Of a DNA stretch of 64,000 nucleotides, positions 26,727-35,238 are shown piece after piece; positions within the stretch are counted from its first letter, which is position 1, and each line of letters begins with the position of its first letter. Under the pieces are notes generated by a model that had not been told where the DNA came from, did not search any database, and saw only the letters and a list, made by a program, of their open reading frames with translations. Origin of the DNA: Acidobacteriota bacterium (GTDB taxonomy: Bacteria; Acidobacteriota; Blastocatellia; Pyrinomonadales; Pyrinomonadaceae); NCBI GenBank assembly GCA_019639195.1, contig JAHBSI010000003.1, positions 248,001 to 312,000 of the forward strand, read 5' to 3'. Both the position numbers and the translations under genes were made by a program.

Positions 26727-28120
26727 CCAACGAAAACGCTCGGTTTGCCGATGAGCGGAAAGGCAGTTTCGTATGCGCTTGCGATACGAAGGATCTCGGC
26801 TTCGCCCCAAAAGTTGCCGACGAGCTGCAGGCCGATCGGCATTCCTTCGGACGAAAGCCCGCACGGAACACTGACCGCCGGAACGCCCGCAAGATTTGCG
26901 GAGACCGTAAAGATGTCGCTCAAATACATCGCAAGCGGATCGTCGAGACGTTCGCCGATCTTGAACGCGGTCGTCGGCGAGGTCGCCGTTAGTATCGCGT
27001 CACAGCTTGCGAACGCACGCACATAATCCTGCTTTATCAACGCCCGAACTTTTTGTGCCTTTGCGTAATACGCGTCGTAATAACCGCTCGAAAGCACGTA
27101 GGTGCCGAGCAGAATTCGGCGTTTTACCTCCGCACCGAATCCTTCTTCGCGGGTCTTCATATACATCTCGCGAAGCCCGGCCGCTTCCTCGGCACGAAAA
27201 CCGTAACGGACGCCGTCAAACCGTGCAAGGTTTGACGACGCTTCGGCGGTCGCGATGATGTAATAGACCGCGATGCCGTATTTCGCATGCGGCAGCTCGA
27301 TGTTCACGGGAACGGCACCGAGCTTTTTCAGATTCTCGATCGCCTGTTCGATGCTGTCCTTAACATCATGGTCAAGGCCTTCGCCGATAAGGTCGCGGAC
27401 GATGCCGATACGTTTGCCGTTGATGTCGCCCGTAAGTTCGTCGGCGTAATCGGGAACCTCAACATCCGCCGAGGTCGAATCCAGCGGATCGCGGCCGGCA
27501 ACAACGCTCAGCACATTCGCGATGTCAGGAACTTCCTGCCCGAAGATGCCGATGTTGTCGAGCGACGACGCGAACGCGACGAGGCCGTAACGCGAGATCC
27601 TGCCGTAGGTCGGTTTAAGCCCCGCGATGCCGCAGAATGCTGCGGGCTGGCGAACCGATCCGCCCGTTTCGCTTCCGAGTGCAGCACGCACGACGCCGGA
27701 CGCGACAGCTGCCGCCGAACCGCCCGAACTCCCGCCCGGCACGCGTTCGATATCCCAAGGGTTCCTGACCGTTCCAAAGGCGGACGATTCGTTCGATGAA
27801 CCCATCGCGAATTCGTCCATATTCGTCTTGCCGACGATCACGGCACCCGCGACCTTCAGCCTTTCGACGGCGGTTGCGTCGTAATGTGCCTTGTAATTTG
27901 CGAGTATGCGCGAGCCGCAGGTCGCCTGCATTCCCTTGACGCAGATATTGTCCTTGATGCCGATCGCAAAGCCCTTTAGCGGCAGATCGCCGGCAGAAGC
28001 GTCGAACGCGGCGGCCTGCTCGAGTGCACCGGTACGCTCGATCGAAAGAAAGGAATTCAATTCATCGTTGACACGTTCTGCGTTATCGAGAACGCGTCCG
28101 ATTTCGTTAACAATTGACAT
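26723..28120 (-). CDS. gatA: Aspartyl/glutamyl-tRNA amidotransferase subunit A
   Basis: Amidase subunit of GatCAB, which turns Glu-tRNA(Gln) into Gln-tRNA(Gln) and/or Asp-tRNA(Asn) into Asn-tRNA(Asn) with ammonia from glutamine. The 465-residue product shows the amidase-signature triad: lysine in [10 protein letters not shown], cis-serine and nucleophile serine in [11 protein letters not shown] and [15 protein letters not shown] 28120 is chosen by homology length; the upstream extension is not protein-like. gatC is two genes upstream, but gatB is not in the window. A small lipoprotein gene separates gatC and gatA, which is unusual. Confidence 0.95.
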   Translation of the reverse strand: MSIVNEIGRVLDNAERVNDELNSFLSIERTGALEQAAAFDASAGDLPLKGFAIGIKDNICVKGMQATCGSRILANYKAHYDATAVERLKVAGAVIVGKTNMDEFAMGSSNESSAFGTVRNPWDIERVPGGSSGGSAAAVASGVVRAALGSETGGSVRQPAAFCGIAGLKPTYGRISRYGLVAFASSLDNIGIFGQEVPDIANVLSVVAGRDPLDSTSADVEVPDYADELTGDINGKRIGIVRDLIGEGLDHDVKDSIEQAIENLKKLGAVPVNIELPHAKYGIAVYYIIATAEASSNLARFDGVRYGFRAEEAAGLREMYMKTREEGFGAEVKRRILLGTYVLSSGYYDAYYAKAQKVRALIKQDYVRAFASCDAILTATSPTTAFKIGERLDDPLAMYLSDIFTVSANLAGVPAVSVPCGLSSEGMPIGLQLVGNFWGEAEILRIASAYETAFPLIGKPSVFVG

Positions 28121-28134
28121 AAAAAAAGAAGAAA

Positions 28135-28602
28135 CTATTTTGAGTTCGGGTCCGGCGTGACGCTGCTGACAAGCCACTCGCCCGCACGTTTCACGGTATC
28201 GACCAGAACATCCTTTTGGACCGTGTCGTAATCATCTTTCCAGTAGATCTGCACCTGCACGGTCGCTTCGTCCGGCGACTTCATCGAACAATCGCCGATC
28301 TTGAACGTCCGCGGAAAAACTTCCGACGCCGTAAAATAATCCGCCTTCGAATCGCTTGCCGACAACTGTTTGAAAAGCTCGTCGGTCAGATATTTTTTCC
28401 GCTTTTCGAGGTTCTCCGGCGACGGCGTCATATCATTTCCAAGATGAAATGAATAGAAGCTGCGGATCGCGTCGCTCGCATTGCCGCAGGGCGATGTGTC
28501 GAACGTATCGACGCGGCACGACACGGCAAAGACCGACGCGAGTGCTGCCGCCGCGAGCAGGAACATCGACAACCGCGAACCGATTTTTATTCGATCGAAC
28601 AT
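28135..28602 (-). CDS. Small exported protein/lipoprotein, DUF3828-like
   Basis: A 155-residue protein with a hydrophobic signal ending [12 protein letters not shown], possibly a lipobox (AVSC). The mature part ([49 protein letters not shown]) resembles the DUF3828/NTF2-like group of periplasmic proteins. ATG 28602 has GAGG eight bases upstream, better than the far upstream start at 28731, which would overlap gatC. It sits between gatC and gatA with short gaps. No role in amidotransferase function is known. Confidence 0.65.
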   Translation of the reverse strand: MFDRIKIGSRLSMFLLAAAALASVFAVSCRVDTFDTSPCGNASDAIRSFYSFHLGNDMTPSPENLEKRKKYLTDELFKQLSASDSKADYFTASEVFPRTFKIGDCSMKSPDEATVQVQIYWKDDYDTVQKDVLVDTVKRAGEWLVSSVTPDPNSK

Positions 28603-28612
28603 CAGATAAACC

Positions 28613-28894
28613 TCAAAGTACCTTCGGAACGCGAAAGTGTCCCGCAACCGGATCAGGAGCCTGTCCGGTCGCTTCCTCAGGCGTGAACGACGCGCGAACT
28701 TCATCCGCACGGATCGTCCTTGTCGCCTCACCTTCGACGGTCAGGCCGCCGAGCATCGGTTCCACGGCATCGGTGTCGAGCGTATTCAATTGCTCGATAT
28801 ATTCGACGATGCCGGCAAGCTGCGGGCCGTAAAGTGCGGCCTCTTCGTCGGTGATCGCGATATGCGCGAGCTTTGCAACGTGTTTTACATCCAT
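28613..28894 (-). CDS. gatC: Aspartyl/glutamyl-tRNA amidotransferase subunit C
   Basis: A 93-residue GatC, which stabilises GatA-GatB in the amidotransferase. The N-terminal helices (DVKHVAKLAHIAITDEEAA, QLAGIVEYIEQLNTLDTD) and the C-terminal hook (EEATGQAPDPVAGHFRVPKVL) are typical. ATG 28894 is chosen from family length; a longer frame to 28984 would overlap the dciA-like gene by over 80 bases. Confidence 0.93.
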   Translation of the reverse strand: MDVKHVAKLAHIAITDEEAALYGPQLAGIVEYIEQLNTLDTDAVEPMLGGLTVEGEATRTIRADEVRASFTPEEATGQAPDPVAGHFRVPKVL

Positions 28895-28901
28895 AAAAAT
28901 T

Positions 28902-29339
28902 TCACTTTCTGCGGGAAAGATACGCGGCGGCAGTTTCCAAAAAACTGCTTCGCAGTTCGGCATTCTCGATCTTCGAGGCGGCAAGCTGAAGCTTGGTCGA
29001 AACCTCGGTGTCCGTCTCTTTTACCGAAGGGCCAACGGGCCGCACCCTTAACGCGTTCGGCTCGATCCTGAACTCAACGAAGGCGACCGAACCATCGCCG
29101 CAGAGCCGATTCAACTTTGCGAGGATCGTGCCGGCGAGGTCTTCGAGGTGAAGTTTCCATGTCTTGTCCTCGACCGCGACGACGAGGCGTTTCTCTGCGA
29201 ACCCGATCGGGTTCGTCCGCCTTTCAACAAGTTCTCCGACCGCTGAAGGCCAGGCCGCAAATACCAAGCTCTTTACGGCTTCGGCAGGCGCCGCAGTCTC
29301 CTTCAAAATGCCTGAAAATGTATTGAAGATCGGCTCCAT
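28902..29339 (-). CDS. DUF721/DciA-like protein
   Basis: A 145-residue protein with the DUF721 pattern: MEPIFNTFSGILKETA, then VFAAWPSAVGELVERRTNPIGF, LVVAVEDKTWKLHLEDL. DciA is the ancestral helicase loader that brings DnaB to the origin in most bacteria lacking DnaC/DnaI. The C-terminal ~50 residues are divergent. It starts the minus-strand run to gatC, gatA and the FHA-ABC gene. Assignment to DciA proper rather than a DUF721 relative is not certain. Confidence 0.75.
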   Translation of the reverse strand: MEPIFNTFSGILKETAAPAEAVKSLVFAAWPSAVGELVERRTNPIGFAEKRLVVAVEDKTWKLHLEDLAGTILAKLNRLCGDGSVAFVEFRIEPNALRVRPVGPSVKETDTEVSTKLQLAASKIENAELRSSFLETAAAYLSRRK

Positions 29340-29417
29340 TAGTTAGTTATCCTGCTCATAATTTATCATCTTAGGGGCATTTTCCGACAATGCCGCCGTT
29401 TTGCTTCGAAACCGACA

Positions 29418-29990
29418 ATGATAGACCTTCCAAAGATCATCCTCGCTTCGGCGAGTCCGCGCCGAGTTGAAATTCTGACATCGGTCGGCTGGCCGTTCGA
29501 GAAAGTGCCCGCCGACATTGACGAGAATGAGATCGAGGGCGAGACGCCCGAGAATTACGTCACACGGCTCGCCGAGGAAAAGGCACTCGCCATCGCCCGC
29601 GAACGGCCGGATGAGCTGGTTCTTGGCGCCGACACGACCGTCGTCGTGGACAGCGACATTCTCGCAAAGCCCGCGGATATCGCGGACGCAAAACGAATGC
29701 TGCGGCGTCTTTCCGGACGCTCGCATTATGTGCTTACGGGCGTTGCGGTCGCGTTCAATGACGCGGTCGAAAGCGCTCTCGAACGCACACGCGTCGATTT
29801 TCGCGAGATGTGCGAGGACGAGATCACGTTTCTTGCCGAGAACGGCGAACCGCTCGACAAGGCCGGAGGATACGCCGTTCAGGCGCAGGCCGCACTTTTT
29901 ATCTCAGGCATCGAGGGAGATTATTGGAATGTCGTCGGTTTGCCGATCGGGTTGGTCTATCGGCTGGTCATGAAAAGGCCCGGCGTTTGA
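29418..29990 (+). CDS. maf: Maf-family nucleotide pyrophosphatase
   Basis: House-cleaning enzyme that hydrolyses non-canonical or methylated nucleoside triphosphates. The 190-residue product has the Maf signature IILASASPRRVEIL, the catalytic ENYVTRLAEEKA region, VLGADTTVVVD with key aspartates, KRMLRRLSGRSHYVLTGVA, and DKAGGYAVQ. It is convergent with the downstream thioredoxin-like gene, and its stop lies in the loop of a shared hairpin. Confidence 0.93.
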   Translation: MIDLPKIILASASPRRVEILTSVGWPFEKVPADIDENEIEGETPENYVTRLAEEKALAIARERPDELVLGADTTVVVDSDILAKPADIADAKRMLRRLSGRSHYVLTGVAVAFNDAVESALERTRVDFREMCEDEITFLAENGEPLDKAGGYAVQAQAALFISGIEGDYWNVVGLPIGLVYRLVMKRPGV

Positions 29991-29998
29991 ACCGGGCC
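29977..29998. terminator. Bidirectional hairpin between maf and thioredoxin-like gene
   Basis: GGCCCGG and CCGGGCC pair perfectly over 7 bp around an 8-base loop that contains the maf stop codon. It lies between convergent genes. T-runs are weak on both sides. Confidence 0.6.
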
Positions 29999-30008
29999 CG
30001 CACAGATC

Positions 30009-30509
30009 TTAGAGAAGCTTGTCGATCAGCTTCGAGAGCGGTATCGACGCGTCGGATTTCGGATCGAGTCCGCCAAAAGGTTCGCCGGAGACCGAGCCCG
30101 TTTTGTCGAGGATGACGAAAGACGGCACCTGCTCGACCTTTAGCTTGCCCATAACGACCGCACCGTCCGGATCGCGGAGCACGGGAACCGTGAGTTTGTT
30201 CTTCGTCGCGAACTGTCTCAGTTCGGCATCACCGACCGCATTCTTTCCAGCGGCGGCGTCCGTCGCGACAAAGTAGAAGACAACCGGCTTTGACGCGTAC
30301 TTTTTCACAAGCGTATTCGTTACCGTCGCTTCTTTTGCCGAAAGCGGCAGCCAGCTTGCGCCGACGACGAGTACAACGACCTTGCCTTTTTGCGTCGTAA
30401 CGTCGATATTCTGCCCGTCAAGCGACCTGAGCGAAGCCTGGCCGAATGCACTCACCGCAAACGCGGCCATCATACCGAGAATACTGATGTAAAGAGTTAG
30501 TCGTTTCAT
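30009..30509 (-). CDS. Exported thioredoxin-fold protein without active-site cysteines
   Basis: A 166-residue protein with a signal peptide (LTLYISILGMMAAFAVSAFGQA) and a TlpA/AhpC-like fold: SLRSLDGQNIDVTTQKGKVV, VLVVGASWLPLSAKEA, then VEQVPSFVILDKTG with the cis-proline. The position where WCxxC is expected reads WLPLS, and the protein has no cysteine at all. It cannot do thiol chemistry and may be a binding or chaperone-like derivative. It lies after panC, separated by a hairpin. Confidence 0.75.
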   Translation of the reverse strand: MKRLTLYISILGMMAAFAVSAFGQASLRSLDGQNIDVTTQKGKVVVLVVGASWLPLSAKEATVTNTLVKKYASKPVVFYFVATDAAAGKNAVGDAELRQFATKNKLTVPVLRDPDGAVVMGKLKVEQVPSFVILDKTGSVSGEPFGGLDPKSDASIPLSKLIDKLL

Positions 30510-30524
30510 TTTCTTTCGAAAGAC

Positions 30525-30540
30525 GCCGCTCGAAAGCGGC
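30525..30540 (-). terminator. Hairpin between panC and the thioredoxin-like gene
   Basis: GCCGCT and AGCGGC with a four-base CGAA loop (TTCG on the minus strand), 36 bases after the panC stop. There is no strong T-run, so it may only attenuate or protect the message. Confidence 0.45.
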
Positions 30541-30575
30541 CCTCCGCTACTCTTAGATGCAAAATTGGTGCCAAA

Positions 30576-31430
30576 CTACTGCTTTCTTTCGAGGATGACG
30601 TTATCGATCAGGCGGATGCCGCCGACAACCATCCCCGCTGCGAGCAATACATCGCTATCTCCAATTCTATCAATAGGTTGCAGTGTGTTGCGGTCAACCA
30701 TCGATACATAATCGAGTTCCGCTGCGGGTTCGGTCTCGACGACCTTTTTGACCATTTGAGTGAGTACTGCGGTATTTCGTTCACCCTCTTTATAGGCGTG
30801 TTTTGCTTCGAGCAAGGCCTTGATAAGCACGGCGGCCTTTTCGCGGTCCTCGTCCGACAGACGTTCGTTTCGCGACGACATCGCAAGGCCCGATGCCTCC
30901 CGCACGGTCGGAAGGACGGCGATCTCCATCTCAAACCCGAGATCGCGCGTAAGTTGTTCGATCACGGCGACCTGTTGTGCGTCCTTTTGGCCAAAGAACG
31001 CGATGTCCGGCCTGATCGTGTTAAAAAGGATCGTCACGACCGTCGCAACTCCGCGAAAATGTCCGGGACGCGAGGCACCTTCCATTACGTCGGTCAGACC
31101 TTCGACATCGACGTAAGTTGAGAAGCCTGGCGGATATACTTCTTCGACATCGGGAGCGTAAATGTAATCAACGCCGAGTTCCGCGAGCATCGCGGCATCT
31201 TGCGTAAGATCACGCGGATATTTTTCAAGATCCTTCTTGTCGTTGAATTGTGCGGGATTTACAAAGATAGAGACGATCGTAACATCGGCTCGCTGACGCG
31301 ATTCTTCGACGAGCTTCAAATGCCCCGCGTGCAGTGCGCCCATCGTCGGGACGAAGCCGACTTTCTTGTTCTCGCGCCTGAATTTGCGCGAGATCGAAAA
31401 GATGCGTTGTCTTCGGTTAATGATCTCCAT
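30576..31430 (-). CDS. panC: Pantothenate synthetase
   Basis: Joins pantoate and beta-alanine with ATP to form pantothenate for coenzyme A. The 284-residue protein shows VGFVPTMGALHAGHLKLV (the HxGH nucleotide site), SIFVNPAQFN, and FFGQKDAQQVAVIEQLTRDL; the KMSKS-like region reads MSSRNERLS. It follows panB by 12 bases on the same strand, the usual panB-panC pairing. Confidence 0.96.
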   Translation of the reverse strand: MEIINRRQRIFSISRKFRRENKKVGFVPTMGALHAGHLKLVEESRQRADVTIVSIFVNPAQFNDKKDLEKYPRDLTQDAAMLAELGVDYIYAPDVEEVYPPGFSTYVDVEGLTDVMEGASRPGHFRGVATVVTILFNTIRPDIAFFGQKDAQQVAVIEQLTRDLGFEMEIAVLPTVREASGLAMSSRNERLSDEDREKAAVLIKALLEAKHAYKEGERNTAVLTQMVKKVVETEPAAELDYVSMVDRNTLQPIDRIGDSDVLLAAGMVVGGIRLIDNVILERKQ

Positions 31431-31442
31431 CGCGAATAGGTC

Positions 31443-32306
31443 CTAGCTTTTCGATGCGATCTGCTGCTTTGTTTCTTCGGTCAGCCCGTAAGACTCCGAA
31501 TCGTTCGGATACGCTCCGGACTTTACGTCCGCCGACCAAGTCTTGATCGCGTCGGTCATTACCTCACGAATATTCGCATATTGCCGCACGAAACGCGGCT
31601 GCCGGCCAAACGTCATTCCCACAAGGTCGTGAAGCACAAGCACCTGAATATCACATTCGATGCCGGCACCGATACCGATCGTCGATATCTGCAATTCCTT
31701 CGTGATCATCGCCGCGACCTCGCGGGGGACGAGTTCGAGGACGATCGCGAATGCGCCGGCGTCTTCAAGGCTCTTTGCGTCTTCGATCAGGCGTTTTGCG
31801 TGTTCGGCGGTTCGTCCCTGGACGCGGTAACCGCCCATTTTATAAACGGACTGCGGCGTCAGGCCGATATGTGCGACGACGGGGATCTCTTCATCAACGA
31901 GACGCCTAACGAGTTGGGCACGATTGCTGCCGCCTTCAAGTTTTACGGCCTCGGCGCCGCCGTATTTCATCAGGCGAAGGGCGTTCCGCACGCTTTCGTT
32001 CTCGCTGACGTGATATGTCCCATACGGCATATCCGCGACGACCATAGCCCGTTCGGTGCCGCGTTTTACGGCAATGCAGGCCGACGTTATCTCGTCGATC
32101 GAGACCGGGATCGTGTTTCCGTAACCGTGGATCACGTTGCCGATGCTGTCGCCGACAAGAATGATGTCAACGCCCGCTTCATCGACGATCCGTGCCGTCG
32201 GATAATCATACGCCGTAAGGCAAACGAGTTTCTCGCCTTTTTCCTTCGCGGCACGAATTGCCGGCAGATAGACCTTGCCTTCGCGATCAGGTTGGAGGTA
32301 CGCCAT
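31443..32306 (-). CDS. panB: 3-methyl-2-oxobutanoate hydroxymethyltransferase
   Basis: First committed step of pantothenate synthesis: adds hydroxymethyl from methylene-tetrahydrofolate to ketoisovalerate. The 287-residue TIM-barrel protein has VCLTAYDYPTARIVDEAG, ILVGDSIGNVIHGY, VVADMPYGTY and VKLEGG, with catalytic glutamate near IGIGAGIECDIQVLVLHD. It lies in a folK-panB-panC run, which links folate supply to pantothenate. Confidence 0.96.
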   Translation of the reverse strand: MAYLQPDREGKVYLPAIRAAKEKGEKLVCLTAYDYPTARIVDEAGVDIILVGDSIGNVIHGYGNTIPVSIDEITSACIAVKRGTERAMVVADMPYGTYHVSENESVRNALRLMKYGGAEAVKLEGGSNRAQLVRRLVDEEIPVVAHIGLTPQSVYKMGGYRVQGRTAEHAKRLIEDAKSLEDAGAFAIVLELVPREVAAMITKELQISTIGIGAGIECDIQVLVLHDLVGMTFGRQPRFVRQYANIREVMTDAIKTWSADVKSGAYPNDSESYGLTEETKQQIASKS

Positions 32307-32352
32307 AAATTTGCCTAAGAATAGCCTTTTTTCCGGCGAATAGCTAGTAAAT

Positions 32353-32901
32353 TCACCCTCTCTGTCTGGCCGCGGATTCGCCCTTTGCGTGCTGATCCGG
32401 CGACCAGCGTCGGACCGAGCTCGAATCTTCAGAAGCGGCCAGCAATTCGACGACCTCTTTCTTCAGTACCGGATGCACAAAGGCCGGTATCAATTCGGCG
32501 AGAGGCCGCAGAACGAATTTCCTAAGGTGCATTCGCGGATGCGGAACCACGAGGAAGTCCGTGTCGATCTTCTGCGGACCGAAAAAGATAACGTCGAGGT
32601 CGATCGTTCTGGGCTTTTTCGGCCCCGCGGCCTTTTCACCGCGGCCGAGAAGATATTCGATCCTCAAGAGGCGTGCCATCAGCTGCGTCGGCGTCGTCTC
32701 GCCGACCTGAACCTCCGCGATCATATTCAGGAACTTGAGATCGGTGTCCATATCGATCGGCTCGGTCTCATAGATCGTCGAGAGCCGGCGAACGACGAGG
32801 TCCGCCTCGATCAGCCCGCGAACCGCGAGGAGTAGGTTCCCGGCACGGTCGCCGAGATTCGAGCCGAGGCTGATGTATGCGAGAGTTGGTTCAGCGTCCA
32901 T
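32353..32901 (-). CDS. folK: 2-amino-4-hydroxy-6-hydroxymethyldihydropteridine pyrophosphokinase
   Basis: HPPK of folate synthesis, transferring pyrophosphate from ATP to hydroxymethyl-dihydropterin. The 182-residue product shows AYISLGSNLGDRAGNLLLAV, STIYETEPID, LLGRGEKAAGPKKPRTIDLD and VVPHPRMHLRKFVLRPLAEL. ATG 32901 is used, since the longer frame to 32964 overlaps the HxlR gene heavily. This ATG still overlaps the HxlR stop by 11 bases. The C-terminal ~20 residues are polar and extra. Confidence 0.94.
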   Translation of the reverse strand: MDAEPTLAYISLGSNLGDRAGNLLLAVRGLIEADLVVRRLSTIYETEPIDMDTDLKFLNMIAEVQVGETTPTQLMARLLRIEYLLGRGEKAAGPKKPRTIDLDVIFFGPQKIDTDFLVVPHPRMHLRKFVLRPLAELIPAFVHPVLKKEVVELLAASEDSSSVRRWSPDQHAKGESAARQRG

Positions 32902-33226
32902 TCGAATCAAGATCTGTCTGGAGCCCGTCGATGGCGTCAAGCAGTACAGCGAACTTTTCGCCAAAGGGCGTCAACCGATATTCGACACGCGGCGGCACCT
33001 CGGCAAACTCTTCCCGATCCAGTATCCCGAACCGGACGAGCTTTCGCAGGCGTTCGTTCAGCACCTTCGTCGTCAGGCCATCGACGCTTTTTTCCATTGC
33101 ACCGGGGCGATTGATGCCGCGTTTGACGAGGTCGATGACCGACAGCGACCATTTGCAGCGGATGATGTTCTCGACCATCCGTTTTACGTCCCGCTCACTC
33201 GAAATTTTTTTAGCCGCAAACGTCAC
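32891..33226 (-). CDS. HxlR-family winged-helix regulator
   Basis: A 111-residue regulator with the HxlR pattern: IIRCKWSLSVIDLVKRGINRPGAM, then LTTKVLNERLRKLVRFGILDRE and RVEYRLTPFGEKF (wing). Some family members sense electrophiles or redox state through a cysteine, and this one has a single Cys in IIRCKW. It starts at a GTG (33226); an ATG 16 codons in is the alternative. It is divergent from a small CPVC thioredoxin-like gene, with direct repeats between them that fit an operator. Confidence 0.87.
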   Translation of the reverse strand: MTFAAKKISSERDVKRMVENIIRCKWSLSVIDLVKRGINRPGAMEKSVDGLTTKVLNERLRKLVRFGILDREEFAEVPPRVEYRLTPFGEKFAVLLDAIDGLQTDLDSNGR

Positions 33227-33236
33227 GATTCAGACC

Positions 33237-33273
33237 AAAAAGTACCTATCTCACCGAAAAGTGCCTACTTACC
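33237..33273. promoter_or_regulatory. Direct repeat, probable HxlR operator
   Basis: AAAAAGTACCTATCTCACC (33237-33255) and AAAAGTGCCTACTTACC (33257-33273) stand one helical-turn pair apart, just upstream of the HxlR start and in the divergent promoter zone. HxlR proteins bind such AGTACCTA/GTACTT-like sites and often control the divergent gene. This is inference from position. Confidence 0.6.
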
Positions 33274-33356
33274 AGGGCGTCAATGCCCTTGCTAATCTCT
33301 AGCATACAGCAGACCTTTCTGCAGTAAAAAAACAAAACTTGGGAGAAGAATATCAA

Positions 33357-33593
33357 ATGAAACAGAAAGCGATCTTTTATCACGCAGGCTGTCCGGTCTG
33401 TGTCAGTGCCGAGCAGATGGTTGCGAACGCGATCGATGCCGGGCGGTTCGATGTCGAGGTTGTGCATTTGGGTGAAAGCAAAGGCAGGGTCGCCGAAGCC
33501 GAGAATGCAGGCGTGAAGTCCGTGCCCGCACTCGTTATCGACGGCCAGCCGTATCACATAAATTTCGGTGCCTCGATCGACGCGCTAAAGTGA
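33357..33593 (+). CDS. Small thioredoxin/glutaredoxin-like protein
   Basis: A 78-residue protein: KAIFYHAGCPVCVSAEQMV with a CPVC redox pair, then VKSVPALVIDGQPYHINFG with cis-proline. It has the thioredoxin fold but is shorter than classical thioredoxin, near glutaredoxin/MTH895 size. GGGAG precedes ATG 33357, so the upstream TTG at 33339 is rejected. Divergent from HxlR and likely controlled by it in response to thiol or electrophile stress (inference). Confidence 0.82.
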   Translation: MKQKAIFYHAGCPVCVSAEQMVANAIDAGRFDVEVVHLGESKGRVAEAENAGVKSVPALVIDGQPYHINFGASIDALK

Positions 33594-33942
33594 AGCCCTG
33601 ACTGCTGCGGAGGAGCGTTAAGAAAAAGCCCGTCGCCCTCGCATTCAATGTGCGGGCCGCTCGACTCCGCAGCAGGTCAAAAGTTAGATTGTCAAAGAAC
33701 ATAAGGGCCATTTTCCTATGCGGCGGCCGGCCCTTTCCACCTGCCACGTTTGCGATCATAGCCGACCCTTTTGCCGAAGAGAATCACAGTCCGCACGAAT
33801 CGACACAAAACGCACAAAACGACACAAAACGCACAAACCGCACAAAAATTCGCGATGCCGTTTTTTGCCCGCAGCAGCAGCGTAATTGCTTTTGCGGACG
33901 GTTAAATGTTTCAATAGCTGGGTCAGAGTTTGTAGGAACGGT
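33594..33942. other. Intergenic region with inverted repeat and CACAAAACG array
   Basis: No gene is seen. An 11-bp inverted repeat, CTGCTGCGGAG (33602-33612) and CTCCGCAGCAG (33665-33675), could pair across 52 bases after the thioredoxin-like gene. At 33801-33849 a 19-bp period of CGACACAAAACGCACAAAA repeats about 2.5 times. The promoter of the downstream gene must also be here. Confidence 0.6.
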
Positions 33943-35238
33943 ATGCCGCGAAAGAGATTCCGACACAGCCCGCGTTTTGAGTCAACGGGAGGTCATTCCT
34001 TTCAGGAATATCTCGTAAATCAAGATTCTCCAACAACAACCCGAACCGAACTTCTGCGGCTGATACGCGGCGGCGAAGACACTTACCTCGAACTCAAGGT
34101 CAAGCTCTCCAACAGCGAACGCATCGCACAGGGAATTGTCGCCCTTGCAAATACTGACGGCGGCACGATCATCTTCGGCGTGAACGACCAACTGCGTATC
34201 GAGGGCGTCAGCAATCCGGAATGGGTGCAGGAGGAACTTGCACGCATCTGCCGCGAAGAGATCGTGCCGCCGATCGTGCCTGTCCTCGACACGATCGCAT
34301 TCGACAGCGGCAAACGCGTTGTCGCTCTCGACATTGACGGCCGGCGAAGGCCGTATCGAACGCGCGACGGAAGATTCTATCTGCGTTTTGGTGCCGAAAA
34401 ACGTGAGGTTTCGCGAGCCGAACTTTCTGCGTGGCTCGACGAGCTGCGGCCGCTCGGCTTTGAGAACATTCCGCTCCAGGACGTGAAGGAATCGGACTTT
34501 GACGACGCTCTCGTGTGGAGTTTTGCGAGCGGTTTTGACGAGAACGCACCAAACCTGAATCTCTATCAGACCAGCGATTTCCTGCGAAAAGATCTGCTTC
34601 TTGCCGTCGGCAACGCTGATGAGTTTTTCCCGACGGTCGCCGCCGTGCTGCTCTTTGGAAGGGACGAAAGGGTGGCCGAGATCCTGCCGCGGTCGAATGT
34701 GACCGTTGCCCGATTTTCAGGTGACGGCACAAGGGCCGACCTCATCGAGGCGATCGAGGTAAAAGGCAATCTTCACACGCAGTATGAGGCGATCCTCGCC
34801 TTCATAAAACGCTACACAGATCTCGCAAAAGAGCGGCCGAAACGCAAACTGACGCTCGTCGGCGAGGGCATCGCAAAGCCTCGCGGCCACTACCATTTTT
34901 ATTCGATCTCCGAGGCCATCATCAACCTCCTGATGCACCGCGACCTTGCGATCCGCGATATTCGAACGCGGATAAATATCTACGATAATTCGATCGAATT
35001 CGTAAACCCGCGGCGCACGAACGGATTTTCGCCGCCGGCCTCGCGTGCCATTCGTTACGGCATCACGCAGCGGCTGAATCCGCAGATCGCCGCGATATTC
35101 ACACGCCGGGAATATGGTATAAATACTCCACACGGCGGCCTGCCGATGATCCTTCGGCAATCGACCCGATTTTCGGATCGCCGGCCCGAGATCTACATTG
35201 CAAATGACGAATTCAAGCTCCGCATCTTCGCCGCCTGA
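33943..35238 (+). CDS. Schlafen/AlbA_2-type putative nucleic-acid-binding, ATP-binding protein
   Basis: A 431-residue protein. Residues ~35-150 match the AlbA_2/Schlafen N-terminal domain (EDTYLELKVKLSNSERIAQ, IVALANTDGGTIIFGVND). Residues ~300-400 match the HATPase_c_4-type C-terminal domain (YSISEAIINLLMHRDLAIRD, NIYDNSIEFVNPRR). Bacterial members of this group are annotated as transcriptional regulators or ATP-binding proteins and some appear in defence contexts. ATG 33943 has AGGA upstream; a TTG at 33886 is rejected. The 3' end overlaps the next gene by 35 bases. Confidence 0.75.
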   Translation: MPRKRFRHSPRFESTGGHSFQEYLVNQDSPTTTRTELLRLIRGGEDTYLELKVKLSNSERIAQGIVALANTDGGTIIFGVNDQLRIEGVSNPEWVQEELARICREEIVPPIVPVLDTIAFDSGKRVVALDIDGRRRPYRTRDGRFYLRFGAEKREVSRAELSAWLDELRPLGFENIPLQDVKESDFDDALVWSFASGFDENAPNLNLYQTSDFLRKDLLLAVGNADEFFPTVAAVLLFGRDERVAEILPRSNVTVARFSGDGTRADLIEAIEVKGNLHTQYEAILAFIKRYTDLAKERPKRKLTLVGEGIAKPRGHYHFYSISEAIINLLMHRDLAIRDIRTRINIYDNSIEFVNPRRTNGFSPPASRAIRYGITQRLNPQIAAIFTRREYGINTPHGGLPMILRQSTRFSDRRPEIYIANDEFKLRIFAA

